NCBI GenBank assembly: GCA_027293245.1
Contig: JAPUFZ010000358.1
Location: forward strand, 1 to 7,336
DNA length: 7,336 nt
Reading direction: 5' to 3'
From: Gammaproteobacteria bacterium
GTDB taxonomy: Bacteria > Pseudomonadota > Gammaproteobacteria > GCA-001735895
This document shows positions 1 through 6,558 of this stretch, one piece after another. The notes under the pieces were generated by a model. That model worked only from the letters and a program-made list of their open reading frames with translations. It made no database searches and had not been told where the DNA came from. The first letter of the stretch is position 1. Each line of letters opens with the position of its first letter. The translations under genes were made by a program, and so were the position numbers.

Positions 1-262
1 CAGATAATAACAAACGGTCGAGCATGGCTTCTTCGAGGCCTGCCGATTTACCCGCCTGCATGTCCACGCCGTTCTCGCTCCTGATCCGGCCGCGATGCTT
101 ATCAATTGCACTGGCAATATTCAGTAATGCAGCATTTTTTATCTCAGGATGCGCGTATGACAGCACGTCAGCCGCCTGCCGTGCGCGTTGGCCCAATTGC
201 GCCATATACTGCTTTATATCGGCAGTGTGCGATTCGAAATCATTTTTAATTGCAATACTCAT
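1..262 (-). CDS. proA: Gamma-glutamyl phosphate reductase (glutamate-5-semialdehyde dehydrogenase), N-terminal part
   Basis: Catalyses the NADPH-dependent reduction of gamma-glutamyl phosphate to glutamate-5-semialdehyde, the second step of cytosolic proline synthesis. Only the first 87 codons are present; the gene runs off the left edge of the window, so the catalytic cysteine and most of the NADP-binding fold are not seen. The visible part carries the family's N-terminal pattern: YMAQLGQRARQAA near residues 19-31, then HPEIKNAALLNIASAI (residues about 38-53), and GLEEAMLDRLLL near the edge. This matches the start of ProA proteins closely. The ATG at 260-262 is chosen because it gives the usual N-terminal length; another ATG seven bases upstream is out of frame. 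The gene starts 24 bp after the holA stop, so it is probably cotranscribed with holA. The holA-proA junction is common in gammaproteobacteria, where nadD usually follows. Identification is by recognised pattern, not by a search. Confidence 0.9.
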   Translation of the reverse strand, partial: MSIAIKNDFESHTADIKQYMAQLGQRARQAADVLSYAHPEIKNAALLNIASAIDKHRGRIRSENGVDMQAGKSAGLEEAMLDRLLLS

Positions 263-286
263 TTACCATCTTGCCTGCCTGAAAAT

Positions 287-1297
287 CTAGTTTGACCAGA
301 CACCACAAAATTCACCCACCAGGGTTTTCATCTGTAGCCAGTCCATATCTGGATAACCAGCATACTGCTGGCCTTTGCCAATTCGATCTAATGTAGCACA
401 GCTTTGTAGCAAACGCTCAATTTGATCTAGCTCCATTCTTGCTAATGCAGCCTGGAACAAACGCTGTTTCGAACTCCAGATTCTCAGGCTCGCCCAAAGC
501 TGAGCACCGAGTCGCGCCGATACCTGCGCCTGTTTCAGCCTGACTAATTGCTCCAGCGTCGACTGTATGGCCCAGAGCAACTGAGTGGTTACATAACCTT
601 CGGCCACCAGGCTGTTCAAAACTTTCATCGCTCTTTGGGTATTACCTGCCAGACAGGCATCTACCAGTACAAAATTATTGTAACGCGAACTCTGCGCCAC
701 CGATTGCTCGATGGTTTCAAATGTCAGCTCACTCGTATCGGCAAATCGAATCGAAAGTTTCTCCAGTTCCTGATCAGCCGCAAGTAAATTACCTTCGGTG
801 CGCTCGGCCAGGAACGCCGCCGACTGCGCATCGATGTGGAGAGATTTCTGCTTCGCCCGCTGCATTATCCAGTCAGGCAACTGGTTTAAATAAACCGGCT
901 TCAATTCGACTATCTCGCCGGCCTGTTGCACACGCTTGAACCAGCTTGAATTTTTAATTGCACGATCCAGTCCTGGGATCACAAAAATAAATACGCAATC
1001 TTGCGGCAGGTTTTCGCATAAGCTTTGAATGGTTTTAGCACCCTGCTGTCCTGGTTTCCCATTTGGAATTCGGATGATGCGGCATTTTTTATCCGCAAAC
1101 AAAGAGGGCATATCGCATTCGTAAAGCAGTTCCTGCCAGTCAACACCGGTATCGGCAGAGTGGTTTTGTATATCCTCAAATCCTTCATGCTTCAACGATT
1201 TGCGCGCTGCGTCGAGCCAGTCGCGCAGCAGCAGGGGTTCATCGCTGGACAACAGGTATATTGGCGCCGGGTTTTGCATTAAGCTGGAAGCTTGCAT
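287..1297 (-). CDS. holA: DNA polymerase III subunit delta (clamp-loader wrench)
   Basis: Delta subunit of the replicative clamp loader, which opens the beta sliding clamp so it can be loaded on DNA. The product is 336 residues, against 343 in E. coli. Family landmarks are in order: YLLSSDEPLLL (residues 14-24), MPSLFADKK (63-71), TEGNLLAADQELEKL (167-181) and a helical C-terminal collar region. S65-L66-F67 lines up with the E. coli Ser-Leu-Phe element that inserts into the clamp. The N-terminus is about seven residues shorter than in E. coli. Upstream in frame there is no ATG, GTG or TTG before a stop at 1322-1324, so the ATG at 1295-1297 is the furthest start possible. An AAAGG lies 11 nt before it, and M7 is a less likely alternative. 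The gene begins 14 bp after the permease stop, with no promoter of its own visible in that gap. In E. coli and Pseudomonas holA directly follows lptE; here four genes separate them. Confidence 0.93.
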   Translation of the reverse strand: MQASSLMQNPAPIYLLSSDEPLLLRDWLDAARKSLKHEGFEDIQNHSADTGVDWQELLYECDMPSLFADKKCRIIRIPNGKPGQQGAKTIQSLCENLPQDCVFIFVIPGLDRAIKNSSWFKRVQQAGEIVELKPVYLNQLPDWIMQRAKQKSLHIDAQSAAFLAERTEGNLLAADQELEKLSIRFADTSELTFETIEQSVAQSSRYNNFVLVDACLAGNTQRAMKVLNSLVAEGYVTTQLLWAIQSTLEQLVRLKQAQVSARLGAQLWASLRIWSSKQRLFQAALARMELDQIERLLQSCATLDRIGKGQQYAGYPDMDWLQMKTLVGEFCGVWSN

Positions 1298-1311
1298 TGG
1301 TAGACTAGCCT

Positions 1312-2523
1312 TTAAATATCTCTAAGGCCATCGGATGGCTCTATATTCGCCGCACGCATTCCGCCCATGATGGCGGCCAGCATGGCAATGCCCACGGTTA
1401 AGCCGAGTGCCCAGAAGAAATGTTCGGAAAGCAGAAAACACAGGGTCTGCTCCAGATTTAAACGCGGCGCCAGGAATCGATTGATCAATTGCTCAAACAC
1501 CAGGTATACCAGCACTGCCAGTAGCCAACCGAGCACTGCGGTGTAGAGTGACTGCATCACGGGAAATAGAACTATTCTGCCACTTTTAAAACCGATCAGG
1601 CGCAAAACGCTGAGGTCCTTTTTCTTGCGATCGACATTCGCCCACAAGCTGGCCCCCAGTGAAAAGGCAAATCCAGCTGCGCCGACACAGGCAATAATCC
1701 AGAATATAATTGAAAGATTCTGATCAATCGATTGTACCGTAGCTATTTCAGCCACGTTAGTCTTTACCCTCACGCCCTGCTCCTCCAGAACTTTTACCAG
1801 TGTTGCGACATCGTAGATCGAGGCGGCATATAGCCTGAACGATGGGTAACTTCGAGATGCCTCATTGATAACATCCCCGTGCCATCCAAGATCAGGTACT
1901 GCCCTGCCATCCTTGAACTGTTCTGTTGCGAGTAACAAATCGAGATGAACAAAGGCAACACTTCGACTCGCTACCGCTGCGTCGGCAATGTCAATTACGT
2001 TGACCTTTAGATGTACTCTTTCGCGCTTGCCCTGAAACTGCCGGGCCAGGCTGGCATCAATTTGATCACCCTTATTGACGTTTAGCTTTTTAGCCGCACT
2101 CTGGCTTAAAATAATCTGGTAGTAGTCCCAGGGCGTTTTTGCCAAATTGGCGAGTAATGGATCCCGTCTGGCAGTCGCCAGTAGCTCGGCTGTCAAAATT
2201 CTTTTTGCTGTTTCACTTTTCAACTGCATGGTTGCCGCCAGGGCGCGGGTTTTTGGAATGATAAATTCAACATCGTTACGATCTCGAAACTGGTCAAACC
2301 ATTGCTGCTTGTAGTGGCCACTGCCTATCGAACGGATCTCCCGGTTTACCGGGTTTTCTATCAACTGAGTGACCATCGAACTGACAATACCAAATTTTAA
2401 GCCGAATAAAATCATCAATGGCGCCAATACGGCGGCGAGCGAAAATATGAAACAGCCTGACATACGCCATTCATGCGTGTAGTCGCGAAAACTCAAACGC
2501 ACAATATTGCCTACCTGACTCAT
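1312..2523 (-). CDS. ABC transporter permease, FtsX/LolE/MacB (type VII) family
   Basis: Inner-membrane permease of 403 residues with the type VII ABC layout. TM1 is near residues 22-46, a large periplasmic domain spans about 47-268, and TM2-TM4 fall near 270-293, 315-343 and 366-388. The cytoplasmic stretch DRKKKDLSVLRLIGFKSGRI (298-317) is the FtsX-type coupling region that contacts the ATPase. The tail AANIEPSDGLRDI resembles the closing motif of LolC/LolE and MacB permeases. Members move lipoproteins or peptides, or transmit force across the membrane, rather than forming a classical import channel. The partner ATPase gene ends 12 bp upstream. No clear Shine-Dalgarno precedes the ATG, so translation may be coupled to that gene. 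The substrate is unknown. Beside an exported vWA protein, TagS of type VI secretion regulation is the nearest analogue I can suggest. MacB itself is unlikely, since no MacA-like adaptor is present and the ATPase is a separate protein. The family is secure; the exact role is inference. Confidence 0.88.
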   Translation of the reverse strand: MSQVGNIVRLSFRDYTHEWRMSGCFIFSLAAVLAPLMILFGLKFGIVSSMVTQLIENPVNREIRSIGSGHYKQQWFDQFRDRNDVEFIIPKTRALAATMQLKSETAKRILTAELLATARRDPLLANLAKTPWDYYQIILSQSAAKKLNVNKGDQIDASLARQFQGKRERVHLKVNVIDIADAAVASRSVAFVHLDLLLATEQFKDGRAVPDLGWHGDVINEASRSYPSFRLYAASIYDVATLVKVLEEQGVRVKTNVAEIATVQSIDQNLSIIFWIIACVGAAGFAFSLGASLWANVDRKKKDLSVLRLIGFKSGRIVLFPVMQSLYTAVLGWLLAVLVYLVFEQLINRFLAPRLNLEQTLCFLLSEHFFWALGLTVGIAMLAAIMGGMRAANIEPSDGLRDI

Positions 2524-2535
2524 CGCAAAATTGTA

Positions 2536-3264
2536 TTAATCACGAAAGGTCGATTCATAGATGCGGCCATCCTCGGCAGGTCCGGCTTCCTGGCGCAAGA
2601 CACGTAAATCCATCCTGTAGACATGTGCCCAGTCGTGACTGGCTGTTATCAGGGTGATTTTTAATCCTTTGATCAATTCCATCACCACCGCCATGATTTT
2701 TCTCGCCGTGATTGGATCGAGCGCGGCGGTGGGTTCATCGGCGAGCAGTATCGAAGGCCGATGCGACAAGGCCCGTGCAAAGGCTGCACGCTGTCTTTCA
2801 CCGGCAGAAAGCAAGCCCGGCAATTTGTCGAGTTGCCGATGTATGCCCAGTACTCGTGATATCGAATTGATCGAGTCATCGTCCGGCAATTTGAGTAATT
2901 TACGTGGCAGTTCTATATTTTCGCGAACGCTAAGATAGGGTAGTAACCCGCCAGATTGCAATACATAACCAATGTGCTGCTTGCGAATCCGTGACAATCG
3001 ATTACGTTTTTTTCGCCGCCAGAAATCATCGATATCGTCGGCCTCACCGTCTACCGGGTCTATCAAGAATCGATCAGCCTTATCCGGATGTAATACCAGT
3101 GCGAGTATATCCATTAAAGTACTCTTGCCACAACCACTGTGTCCGACCAGGGCGATGTTTTCCCCGGCATGAATATCGATACTGGGAACCTTCAGCCTGA
3201 AACCGGCATTTTCTACCAGTCGCTCCTTGACCACATTTCTCAAAGAATAAACGATAGAGGTCAT
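2536..3264 (-). CDS. ABC transporter ATP-binding protein, LolD/MacB-type
   Basis: Cytoplasmic ATPase of 242 residues, the normal size for a stand-alone LolD-type subunit. All nucleotide-binding motifs are intact: Walker A GHSGCGKST (41-49), Q-loop around Q103 in VLQSGGLLP, signature LSAGERQR (152-159), Walker B ILLADEP (172-178) with catalytic E177, D-loop after it, and switch H210 in TASHDW. It should therefore hydrolyse ATP and dimerise under the permease encoded next. An insertion rich in acidic then basic residues (about 71-96, DGEADDIDDFWRRKKRNR) precedes the Q-loop, where LolD and FtsE are usually compact; its role is unknown. The start is supported by AGGG nine bases before the ATG. 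The gene follows the vWA gene after 66 bp, the longest gap inside the cassette, with no convincing promoter there. Assignment to the LolD/MacB/TagT branch is family knowledge. Partnership with the vWA protein is inferred from gene order. Confidence 0.92.
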   Translation of the reverse strand: MTSIVYSLRNVVKERLVENAGFRLKVPSIDIHAGENIALVGHSGCGKSTLMDILALVLHPDKADRFLIDPVDGEADDIDDFWRRKKRNRLSRIRKQHIGYVLQSGGLLPYLSVRENIELPRKLLKLPDDDSINSISRVLGIHRQLDKLPGLLSAGERQRAAFARALSHRPSILLADEPTAALDPITARKIMAVVMELIKGLKITLITASHDWAHVYRMDLRVLRQEAGPAEDGRIYESTFRD

Positions 3265-3330
3265 TTTTCAGCACCCTGCTATCACGACGATGTTTTCGTT
3301 GAAATTGTAGTTAGGGAACTGCTGATCAAG

Positions 3331-5286
3331 CTAAGGCAGGAGATCGAGGGAGATGGGGAATACCGAGTTACCGGTCACCGGCCCGCCTCCAGGGGTGACC
3401 CAAAGATCGGTATGATCATGCAGGGCCTGGTAGTAATTGATCTTGCTATCGAGTCGGTTCATGAACTCGATCTGGACCTTTGCCGACCACTCTTCCCAGG
3501 TTTCGATAGTCAAATTCATGACTTCACCAGTGTAGGGTAAATCTTCTATATATTCTCGCATGTAACCCATCTCCGCCAGACTGGCGCCTGCGCCGGAGGT
3601 ACTGCCCGCAACCGCTGCCGGATCCCGGCTAACCGTCGCGGCCAGGCTTTTCAGATCATCGAGAAAGTTCTGCGGGCTTAACACACCTTCTTCTGCGAGC
3701 TCCAGCACCTGCTGCATGACACTTTTCAGATCACTGAGCTGATCGCGTGTCATTAAGACGCGTACATCGACTGCTGAACGTTGCGGATTCATAAAATCCT
3801 TATCAATCATCCAGGCATTGAATACCTTAGGCAAGGGTTGGCCTGATTTTCTCTGGATGTAACGCAGACGCAGTGCATTACCCAGTTTGGCAACCCGGTC
3901 CTGCAAATCGGACAACTGGGTTTGCACCTCACTCTCCCGTTCTAGTGGAATCGGCGGCACGCCTTTTGTGGTCGCCAGCACCTGTTGTGTAATCTGATTC
4001 GCCAGTATCTCGAGAACCCTGCCGAACTCATCAACCTGGCCCAGGCGCACACCATAGTAAAAATCTCCAATGCCAGGATAGAGAGAGACTTCTTTATACA
4101 AGGATTCGGCTTTCTGGTGGTCAGCCTTAACCGACGGTGTGCGTAAATGTAATACCCAGATCGATACGCCCTTGTCGTAGGCCAGTTGGCGCAGGGCCCG
4201 TGCGTTCAGGCGCGTTGCACCAAGTGAATCGTCACTTTCACGCGGACCCGCATCGGTAATCAAGATGACGTAGCGGGCGTCGAATTTAGACCAGTCCGTA
4301 TCGTCGAGCGCAGATTTGATTCCGGCGTAGGCATCTTCGCGAAAATCAATACTGGACACCAGTGAAGCGTCGAGTTCATTAACCCGATTTAAGAACTGTT
4401 CGACGTCAGAGCCCTGCTCAAGGCTAACGTAACGCCGGGTCAAATATTCGAGTTCAGGAACCTGGTCCAGATTATCTCGATAGGCCGTCAATCCAAAACT
4501 AACCTGATCGCTAAGGCCCTGTTTCTCGATAGCAGAATAAACTCTGGCTACGGCTTCACGCGTACGATCAATATAAGGACCCATCGAAGCGGTTGAATCA
4601 ATCACAAAATGAATGCCGCTGCGATAGCTTCTTGCGCCTGGGTTTGATGCTGCCAAATTAGGGTCCTCGATCCCAGCGTCATCAAGTGGCACGCTGGCGA
4701 CTTCCAGTAACCGTGCCTGTTCACTGCCGAGGTATACGTCTTCGTGCTGCTTTATAGGCACCAGGTAAAAATTTTCGCGGATATCGATATGGCCTTCGGG
4801 CTGAATGGCTATCACTGGAGAGTCCTCAACGCTCTCACCATTGACAACCGATTGATACAATTCCTGGTAAGCATCCCTGTCATATTCATCGACCAGGTTT
4901 TGTAAGGTACGTTTATTACTAAATAGCATGACTCGTTGAATATCCTGAGGATCTTTGAATGAAATCGTCAGTGCCTGATTCCAGACAATAGCCGCATCGC
5001 GTTGCATCCAGCCAGCCGTATTCCCAAAACTGTCAAAACCAACCTCGATCCAGCCACCGCGTTTGGCATATACATATAGAACGCTAAATGGAATCACTTC
5101 GGTTGAGTTTTCGGATTGTTCCGGGCTCGCATAGATTCGGGCATCTGGCGTGTTCAGTACACGCTGGTATAGCGTTTTCTTACCTTCCATCACCAACGGT
5201 TTGCTCCCGGCCTGTAAATTACTGAAGATTCCAACTATCAGAAAGAGAACCAGAATACGTAGTATATTTTTCATAGTAATTACCAT
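3331..5286 (-). CDS. Exported SH3b and von Willebrand factor A domain protein, PpkA periplasmic-region-like
   Basis: Large protein (651 residues) predicted to be exported. A hydrophobic signal segment covers residues 5-22, with probable cleavage after LQA (24-26). An SH3b-like domain follows (about 37-100, ending GGWIEVGF then AGWMQ). A vWA domain spans about 221-435. Its metal site looks intact: DSTAS (230-234, the DxTxS form), T267 in GLTAYRD and D345 in LITDAG. A probable coiled coil (about 447-476) leads to a C-terminal region I cannot assign to a known fold. There are no cysteines, consistent with a periplasmic protein and excluding a lipoprotein. vWA domains bind protein partners through a divalent metal. 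The SH3b-vWA-tail arrangement recalls the periplasmic part of the type VI secretion kinase PpkA, but no kinase domain is present. The start could be the ATG at 5272-5274 (M5), which gives a more typical signal peptide (MKNILRILVLFL); neither start has a strong ribosome site. It lies 8 bp after the Sel1-like gene. Ligand and function are unknown. Confidence 0.85.
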   Translation of the reverse strand: MVITMKNILRILVLFLIVGIFSNLQAGSKPLVMEGKKTLYQRVLNTPDARIYASPEQSENSTEVIPFSVLYVYAKRGGWIEVGFDSFGNTAGWMQRDAAIVWNQALTISFKDPQDIQRVMLFSNKRTLQNLVDEYDRDAYQELYQSVVNGESVEDSPVIAIQPEGHIDIRENFYLVPIKQHEDVYLGSEQARLLEVASVPLDDAGIEDPNLAASNPGARSYRSGIHFVIDSTASMGPYIDRTREAVARVYSAIEKQGLSDQVSFGLTAYRDNLDQVPELEYLTRRYVSLEQGSDVEQFLNRVNELDASLVSSIDFREDAYAGIKSALDDTDWSKFDARYVILITDAGPRESDDSLGATRLNARALRQLAYDKGVSIWVLHLRTPSVKADHQKAESLYKEVSLYPGIGDFYYGVRLGQVDEFGRVLEILANQITQQVLATTKGVPPIPLERESEVQTQLSDLQDRVAKLGNALRLRYIQRKSGQPLPKVFNAWMIDKDFMNPQRSAVDVRVLMTRDQLSDLKSVMQQVLELAEEGVLSPQNFLDDLKSLAATVSRDPAAVAGSTSGAGASLAEMGYMREYIEDLPYTGEVMNLTIETWEEWSAKVQIEFMNRLDSKINYYQALHDHTDLWVTPGGGPVTGNSVFPISLDLLP

Positions 5287-5294
5287 AGGGCTAA

Positions 5295-5921
5295 CTATTT
5301 AAAATTCAGCAGCAGTTGGCGCGCATCTGGATTATCCAATTTTGATTCCGCGTTAGCCCACTGCAGCAATTTGTTGACACCGTCTGTAGCAGGACCGTGT
5401 CCCTGCGCTGCGGCCATTCGATACCATTTATAAGCCTGAATTGGATCGGCACGATCAAGCAAGCTATTTTCAGCGCGGAATAGCGTCGGATCTGCCATTT
5501 CTCCCAATTTCATCATCGCTGGTACATAACCTTCCCTGGCGCTAAAAAAATACAACAGGTGCGCATCGGCCAGGCTACCCTCATCCTGGAAACTCGAACC
5601 CGTATCATAAATACTGGCAAACGGATAGGGCTCTCCTTTTTTTCTAATCTCGGCAATATACTGACGTGCCCGCATCCCGGGGGGAATCAGCAAACTACGT
5701 TCAATCTCTTTCCTGGTCTCAACCAGCCCGACCAACCTGACCTGCCCGACCTGCTCGACCCGCTCGACCTGCCCGACCTGCTCAACCTCGATCACGGCAG
5801 TTTGATTACCCCGCTCCGAGCCCACTAATACATAGATGATTAGTCCGGCAACGATCAGACTAATCCAGAGCAAAGGATTGCGTCGTTTTACAGGTGAATC
5901 CGATTCGGTCAAATTAGACAT
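5295..5921 (-). CDS. Membrane-anchored Sel1/TPR-like repeat protein
   Basis: A 208-residue protein with a basic cytoplasmic N-terminus (VKRRN at 11-15) and one membrane segment at about 16-34 (LLWISLIVAGLIIYVLV). It has no cleavage site or lipobox, so it is probably an inner-membrane protein with its body in the periplasm. A juxtamembrane stretch (about 46-68) repeats a Val-x-x tripeptide. Two Sel1-type helical pairs follow: ADAHLLYFFSAREGYVPAMMKLGEM (about 118-142) and DPIQAYKWYRMAAAQGHGPA (159-178), the second close to the Sel1 consensus. Such repeats act as protein-binding scaffolds. There are no cysteines. It is the first gene after the promoter and ends 8 bp before the vWA gene, which suggests it works with that protein, perhaps as its membrane tether. 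The ATG at 5919-5921 has only a weak GGAA about 12 nt upstream. No named homologue is recognised. The CDS is likely real because of its coherent domain layout and tight spacing. Confidence 0.82.
   Translation of the reverse strand: MSNLTESDSPVKRRNPLLWISLIVAGLIIYVLVGSERGNQTAVIEVEQVGQVERVEQVGQVRLVGLVETRKEIERSLLIPPGMRARQYIAEIRKKGEPYPFASIYDTGSSFQDEGSLADAHLLYFFSAREGYVPAMMKLGEMADPTLFRAENSLLDRADPIQAYKWYRMAAAQGHGPATDGVNKLLQWANAESKLDNPDARQLLLNFK
5722..5793. repeat. Imperfect 9-bp tandem repeat inside the Sel1-like gene
   Basis: Eight consecutive 9-bp units, with plus-strand consensus ACCTGCYCG. The core 5740-5757 recurs at 5767-5784 with 17 of 18 bases identical. On the coding strand each unit encodes a Val-x-x tripeptide (VEQ, VGQ, VER, VEQ, VGQ, VRL, VGL). 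Being in multiples of three bases, changes in copy number would keep the reading frame. It lies in the linker just outside the membrane segment. Confidence 0.9.
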
Positions 5922-5949
5922 AATTACTGATGTTCCAATATCATTCCGG

Positions 5950-5983
5950 GGTTTTGGTAAACCAGGTAGCCGACCTTAAAACC
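5950..5983 (-). promoter_or_regulatory. Possible structured 5' leader ahead of the Sel1-like gene
   Basis: GGTTTT (5950-5955) and AAAACC (5978-5983) can pair as a six-base outer stem. They enclose two small inverted repeats, GGTAAACC (5956-5963) and GGTAGCCGACC (5965-5975). The element would sit at the very 5' end of the transcript from the predicted promoter. It is not followed by a U-run, so it does not look like an intrinsic terminator. It is short and could be chance; no known riboswitch is recognised. Confidence 0.25.
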
Positions 5984-5986
5984 GTG

Positions 5987-6015
5987 ATTATAAACTGTTG
6001 TGGGTGACCGGTAAA
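5987..6015 (-). promoter_or_regulatory. Predicted sigma70-type promoter for the Sel1-vWA-ABC-holA operon
   Basis: On the minus strand, TTTACC (6010-6015, four of six matches to TTGACA) is followed by a 17-bp spacer and a perfect TATAAT (5987-5992). Transcription would start near 5980, leaving a leader of about 58 nt before the Sel1-like ATG at 5921. It lies in the 119-bp gap after lptE (5922-6040), the longest gap in the window. No clear terminator separates it from lptE, so read-through from leuS-lptE is also possible. Confidence 0.6.
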
Positions 6016-6040
6016 TTTTAGGGCGAAATTATTAGAGAAT

Positions 6041-6529
6041 CTAAAAACGTTCGAGCTGCAGTACCAGTTGATTCATCAGTATCCGGTCCAGTGACTCGAT
6101 CGCGCTTTTTCTCTCATACTCGATGGATAGCGCATCATTATTGTCGAGTTGTAGATCCATCTGCCGGATGATGGTTGTATGATCCGCCAGACGTTCACCG
6201 GTAGCGCTGGTCAGGCTGTAGCTCAGTTCACGCGACAGCCGAATTATGATGGTATCCGAACCGGAAGAATCTACCAGCGTGCGCTCGGGCAGGGACCCGA
6301 TCGTCACCGTCAGACCTACCCGGTCCGAACTCCCATCGTTATTTAAACTGGCCCCGGCCTGCACCAGATTCCGGTTAAGCTGAGATACCTGGCTAACAGT
6401 TAAATTGTCAGTAGTTAACTGTATAAACTGCAATTCTGCCGGCAGAGCGGCAACACCTCGCAGGTGGAAACCACAGGCAGAAAGCAGCCCCAACAATAAA
6501 AAAATAACCATAGATCGCGATGATTTCAT
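6041..6529 (-). CDS. lptE: LPS-assembly lipoprotein LptE
   Basis: Outer-membrane lipoprotein that plugs the LptD barrel and helps place lipopolysaccharide in the outer leaflet. The product has 162 residues, a little shorter than E. coli LptE (about 190). A signal peptide (MKSSRSMVIFLLLGLL) ends in the lipobox LSAC (16-19). Mature Cys19 is followed by GFHLRG, the hallmark of LptE/RlpB. The rest fits the family's small alpha/beta domain: LPAELQFIQL near 29-38, LSRELSYSL near 98-106, and a C-terminal helix rich in Leu and Gln. The ATG at 6527-6529 has GGTGAAG upstream. The gene lies 29 bp after leuS, as in E. coli and Pseudomonas, so the two are very likely cotranscribed. The usual next gene, holA, is displaced by the four-gene cassette. 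Confidence 0.93.
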   Translation of the reverse strand: MKSSRSMVIFLLLGLLSACGFHLRGVAALPAELQFIQLTTDNLTVSQVSQLNRNLVQAGASLNNDGSSDRVGLTVTIGSLPERTLVDSSGSDTIIIRLSRELSYSLTSATGERLADHTTIIRQMDLQLDNNDALSIEYERKSAIESLDRILMNQLVLQLERF

Positions 6530-6558
6530 GGCTTCACCGAACTACGCCCTGGACTCAT

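Noticed and set aside
24..290. Plus-strand open frame of 88 codons at the left edge
   Set aside because: It is antisense to the clearly recognisable N-terminus of ProA.
3270..3280. Small inverted repeat AGCACCCTGCT covering the ATPase ribosome site
   Set aside because: The stem is only four base pairs with a three-base loop, too weak to claim a translational switch or a terminator.
3304..3309. Possible -10 box (TACAAT on the minus strand) upstream of the ABC ATPase
   Set aside because: The only TTGA-like -35 sequence lies 14 bp away, too close for a normal promoter; a 17-bp spacer gives no match.
3139..3540. Plus-strand open frame of 133 codons spanning the gap between the vWA and ATPase genes
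   Set aside because: It overlaps two well-supported genes in antisense, shows no recognisable domain, and lacks a convincing ribosome site.
5559..5828. Plus-strand open frame of 89 codons with a repeated Asp-Leu-Pro-Asp-Leu-Leu pattern
   Set aside because: The pattern is the antisense reading of the 9-bp repeat in the Sel1-like gene; the minus-strand frame has the coherent membrane segment and Sel1 repeats.
1312..5921. Insertion sequence or integrase-mediated element around the cassette
   Set aside because: No transposase, integrase, tRNA target or flanking direct repeat was recognised by eye, so mobility is not supported from this window.
5922..6040. Terminator after lptE
   Set aside because: No GC-rich hairpin followed by a T-run is visible on the minus strand in this gap; a promoter explains it better.
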